From an uncultured Selenomonadaceae bacterium (GTDB lineage: Bacteria > Bacillota > Negativicutes > Selenomonadales > Selenomonadaceae): a stretch of 5,830 nucleotides of DNA. How positions within the stretch are numbered: position 1 is the first letter of the stretch; each line of letters opens with the position of its first letter. The notes under the pieces were generated by a model. That model was not told where the DNA came from. It searched no databases and worked only from the letters and a program-made list of their open reading frames with translations. The translations under genes were made by a program, and so were the position numbers. Shown here one piece after another: positions 4,774 to 5,830 of this stretch. The DNA lies in assembly GCA_905235425.1 (NCBI GenBank), contig CAJOKY010000154.1, forward strand, positions 1 through 5,830, in the 5' to 3' direction.

Positions 4774-4803
4774 TTTTTTACTCCATTGAAAGGGGAATTT
4801 TGT

Positions 4804-5175
4804 ATGCAGATTATTCACACGGATAAAGCACCGGCGGCGGTCGGTCCATACAGTCAAGCGATTGAACATGGAGGCATTGTTTACACTTCGGGGCAAATTG
4901 CCATTAATCCCGCGCAGGGTAAAATTGTTGCAGAAGATATCGCAGGACAGGCGGAGCAGTGCTGTAAAAATATCGGCGAAGTTTTGAACGCGGCAGGTAC
5001 GAATTTTTCAAACGTCGTGAAGACAACTTGCTTTTTGGCTGAAATTGCGGACTTCAAAACTTTCAATGCGGTTTACGAAAAATATTTTATCAGCAAACCT
5101 GCGCGAAGTTGCGTAGCCGTGAAAGATTTACCTGCAGGCGCTCTTTGTGAAATTGAAGTCATCGCCGTAAAATAA
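4804..5175 (+). CDS. ridA: RidA family reactive enamine/imine deaminase
   Basis: A 123-aa protein of typical RidA length. I start at ATG 4804, after AAAGGGG (about 4789-4795); the TTG at 4786 lies upstream of that site. Family motifs in order: GPYSQAI (14-20), YTSGQIAINP (27-36), NIGEVLNAAG (56-65), VVKTTCFLAEIADFKTFN (71-88), PARSCVAVKDLPAGALCEIEVIAV (99-122). Arg101, Cys103 and Glu116 correspond to the conserved Arg105, Cys107 and Glu120 of the E. coli enzyme; Arg105 binds the substrate carboxylate. RidA hydrolyses 2-aminoacrylate and related enamines released by PLP enzymes such as threonine dehydratase, forming a trimer in the cytoplasm. It diverges from the lipoprotein gene across 30 bases and converges on the next gene with a 2-base gap. 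Confidence 0.95.
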   Translation: MQIIHTDKAPAAVGPYSQAIEHGGIVYTSGQIAINPAQGKIVAEDIAGQAEQCCKNIGEVLNAAGTNFSNVVKTTCFLAEIADFKTFNAVYEKYFISKPARSCVAVKDLPAGALCEIEVIAVK

Positions 5176-5177
5176 AT

Positions 5178-5830
5178 TCATTGAACAACTTGACGCCATT
5201 CATTTTCCAAGATATCTTTCAGCACGGGGTACGCGTCTAAAATATTATTCAGTTGTACAAAAAATAATTTCTCGCCGTGATCATTAATTCGCCACAAAGC
5301 AACGCCTTCTGATTGTGTATCGGGAATATAATGTAACGTGTCAAGATTATTTTTTACCAAGTTCACTTTGTAACTGTTCATTACCCCCATAAGCCAAAAC
5401 CAAATGTCGTCGCTAGTCGGTGCTAACTTCATAAATTTTTCTTCGTTAAAAACTTCTTCGTGCAGAGAGCGCGGCGGATATAAAACACTTCCAACGCCGG
5501 TTAATTTATTAAGATAACTTGGTTTGTCGTACGGCATGGGGGCAATTTGTATTTCGCCGTCATCGCCTAAAGAAATGCTTGTTGATTGATGACAATGAAT
5601 GTATTGCGGATTTTTGATGTACTCGTCAATCAAAATTTCTATAAGCCGACTGTTATAAAATATGTCGTCGTCAAAAGTGACAATTATGTCATCGGGAAAA
5701 TCTTTCAACGCGGGAATTAATTTTTTGTAGGATTTTATGTCCTTAGTCCACCTTATTTGAAAACGTTTTGATAAAAGAGCCGTCAATTCTTTTGGCAGCT
5801 CTTTTTCTCTTTGTGGAAATTCGCTGTCAG
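5178..5830 (-). CDS. Glycosyltransferase-like protein, 3' part (5' end beyond window)
   Basis: The frame is open to the right edge and gives 216 residues up to the TGA at 5178-5180. A TTG at 5786 is not a credible start: the in-frame residues before it (SEFPQREKELPKEL) look like protein of the same family. KSYKKLIPALKDFPDDIIVTFDDDIFY (32-58 of the fragment) has the SYKKLIPAL and DDD pattern of GT-A-type glycosyltransferases, where the Asp triad binds a metal and nucleotide-sugar. A later TGVGSVLYPP (110-119) and SDDIWFWL (139-146) are typical acceptor-side and catalytic-loop motifs of this group. It probably works on a surface polysaccharide. It has no membrane segment in the visible part. 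The nucleotide-sugar and acceptor cannot be inferred. Confidence 0.78.
   Translation of the reverse strand, partial: DSEFPQREKELPKELTALLSKRFQIRWTKDIKSYKKLIPALKDFPDDIIVTFDDDIFYNSRLIEILIDEYIKNPQYIHCHQSTSISLGDDGEIQIAPMPYDKPSYLNKLTGVGSVLYPPRSLHEEVFNEEKFMKLAPTSDDIWFWLMGVMNSYKVNLVKNNLDTLHYIPDTQSEGVALWRINDHGEKLFFVQLNNILDAYPVLKDILENEWRQVVQ

Noticed and set aside
4774..4896. N-terminal extension of the lipoprotein to 4896
   Set aside because: It overlaps the ridA coding start in antisense and puts a polar stretch ahead of a clean lipoprotein signal peptide beginning at 4773.

Overview
The window is AT-leaning bacterial DNA with Shine-Dalgarno sites close to consensus (several AAGGAGG or AGGTG cores), short intergenic gaps and intrinsic terminators. 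A low-to-mid GC anaerobic member of the Firmicutes fits best, perhaps Negativicutes or Clostridia. Nothing here (rRNA, plasmid or phage marker) fixes the taxon, so this is only an inference.

Layout, left to right. Positions 1-189 (+) hold the 3' end of a TPR-like protein. Positions 304-954 (+) encode an unrecognised 216-aa protein with a low-complexity N-terminus and two BamE-like half-repeats. A hairpin at 1004-1037 can terminate transcription from both sides. Positions 1059-3816 (-) form a compact, apparently self-contained operon, read right to left: XRE-family regulator, YkgJ-like cysteine-cluster protein, radical SAM enzyme, three small peptides (A, B, C), a PqqD-like protein and a fourth small peptide (D). 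Its genes overlap or lie a few bases apart. A long hairpin at 3855-3909 separates it from an LppM-like lipoprotein (3931-4773, -). A RidA gene (4804-5175, +) diverges from the lipoprotein. The 3' part of a glycosyltransferase-like gene (5178-5830, -) runs off the right edge.

The centrepiece is the 1059-3816 operon, which reads as a RiPP (ribosomally made, post-translationally modified peptide) pathway. A PqqD-like domain normally binds a precursor leader and presents it to a radical SAM enzyme. Four short cysteine-free peptides in the operon share an N-terminal motif M-K-x-x-Y-x-x-P-x-[IV], then vary, then carry an aromatic or aliphatic residue plus Pro, a run of 11-13 uncharged, mostly small or aliphatic residues, and a basic residue. 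Three of the four precursors, B, C and D, are missed or mis-started by simple ORF calling: two appear to start with TTG and one is only 52 aa. The radical SAM enzyme has the CxxxCxxC cluster motif but only one cysteine where a SPASM domain would have about seven. This, with cysteine-free substrates, argues against sactipeptide or ranthipeptide thioether chemistry and leaves epimerisation or other C-H chemistry open. No transporter or protease is present in the operon. The flanking genes are ordinary and show no evident link to the peptide pathway.
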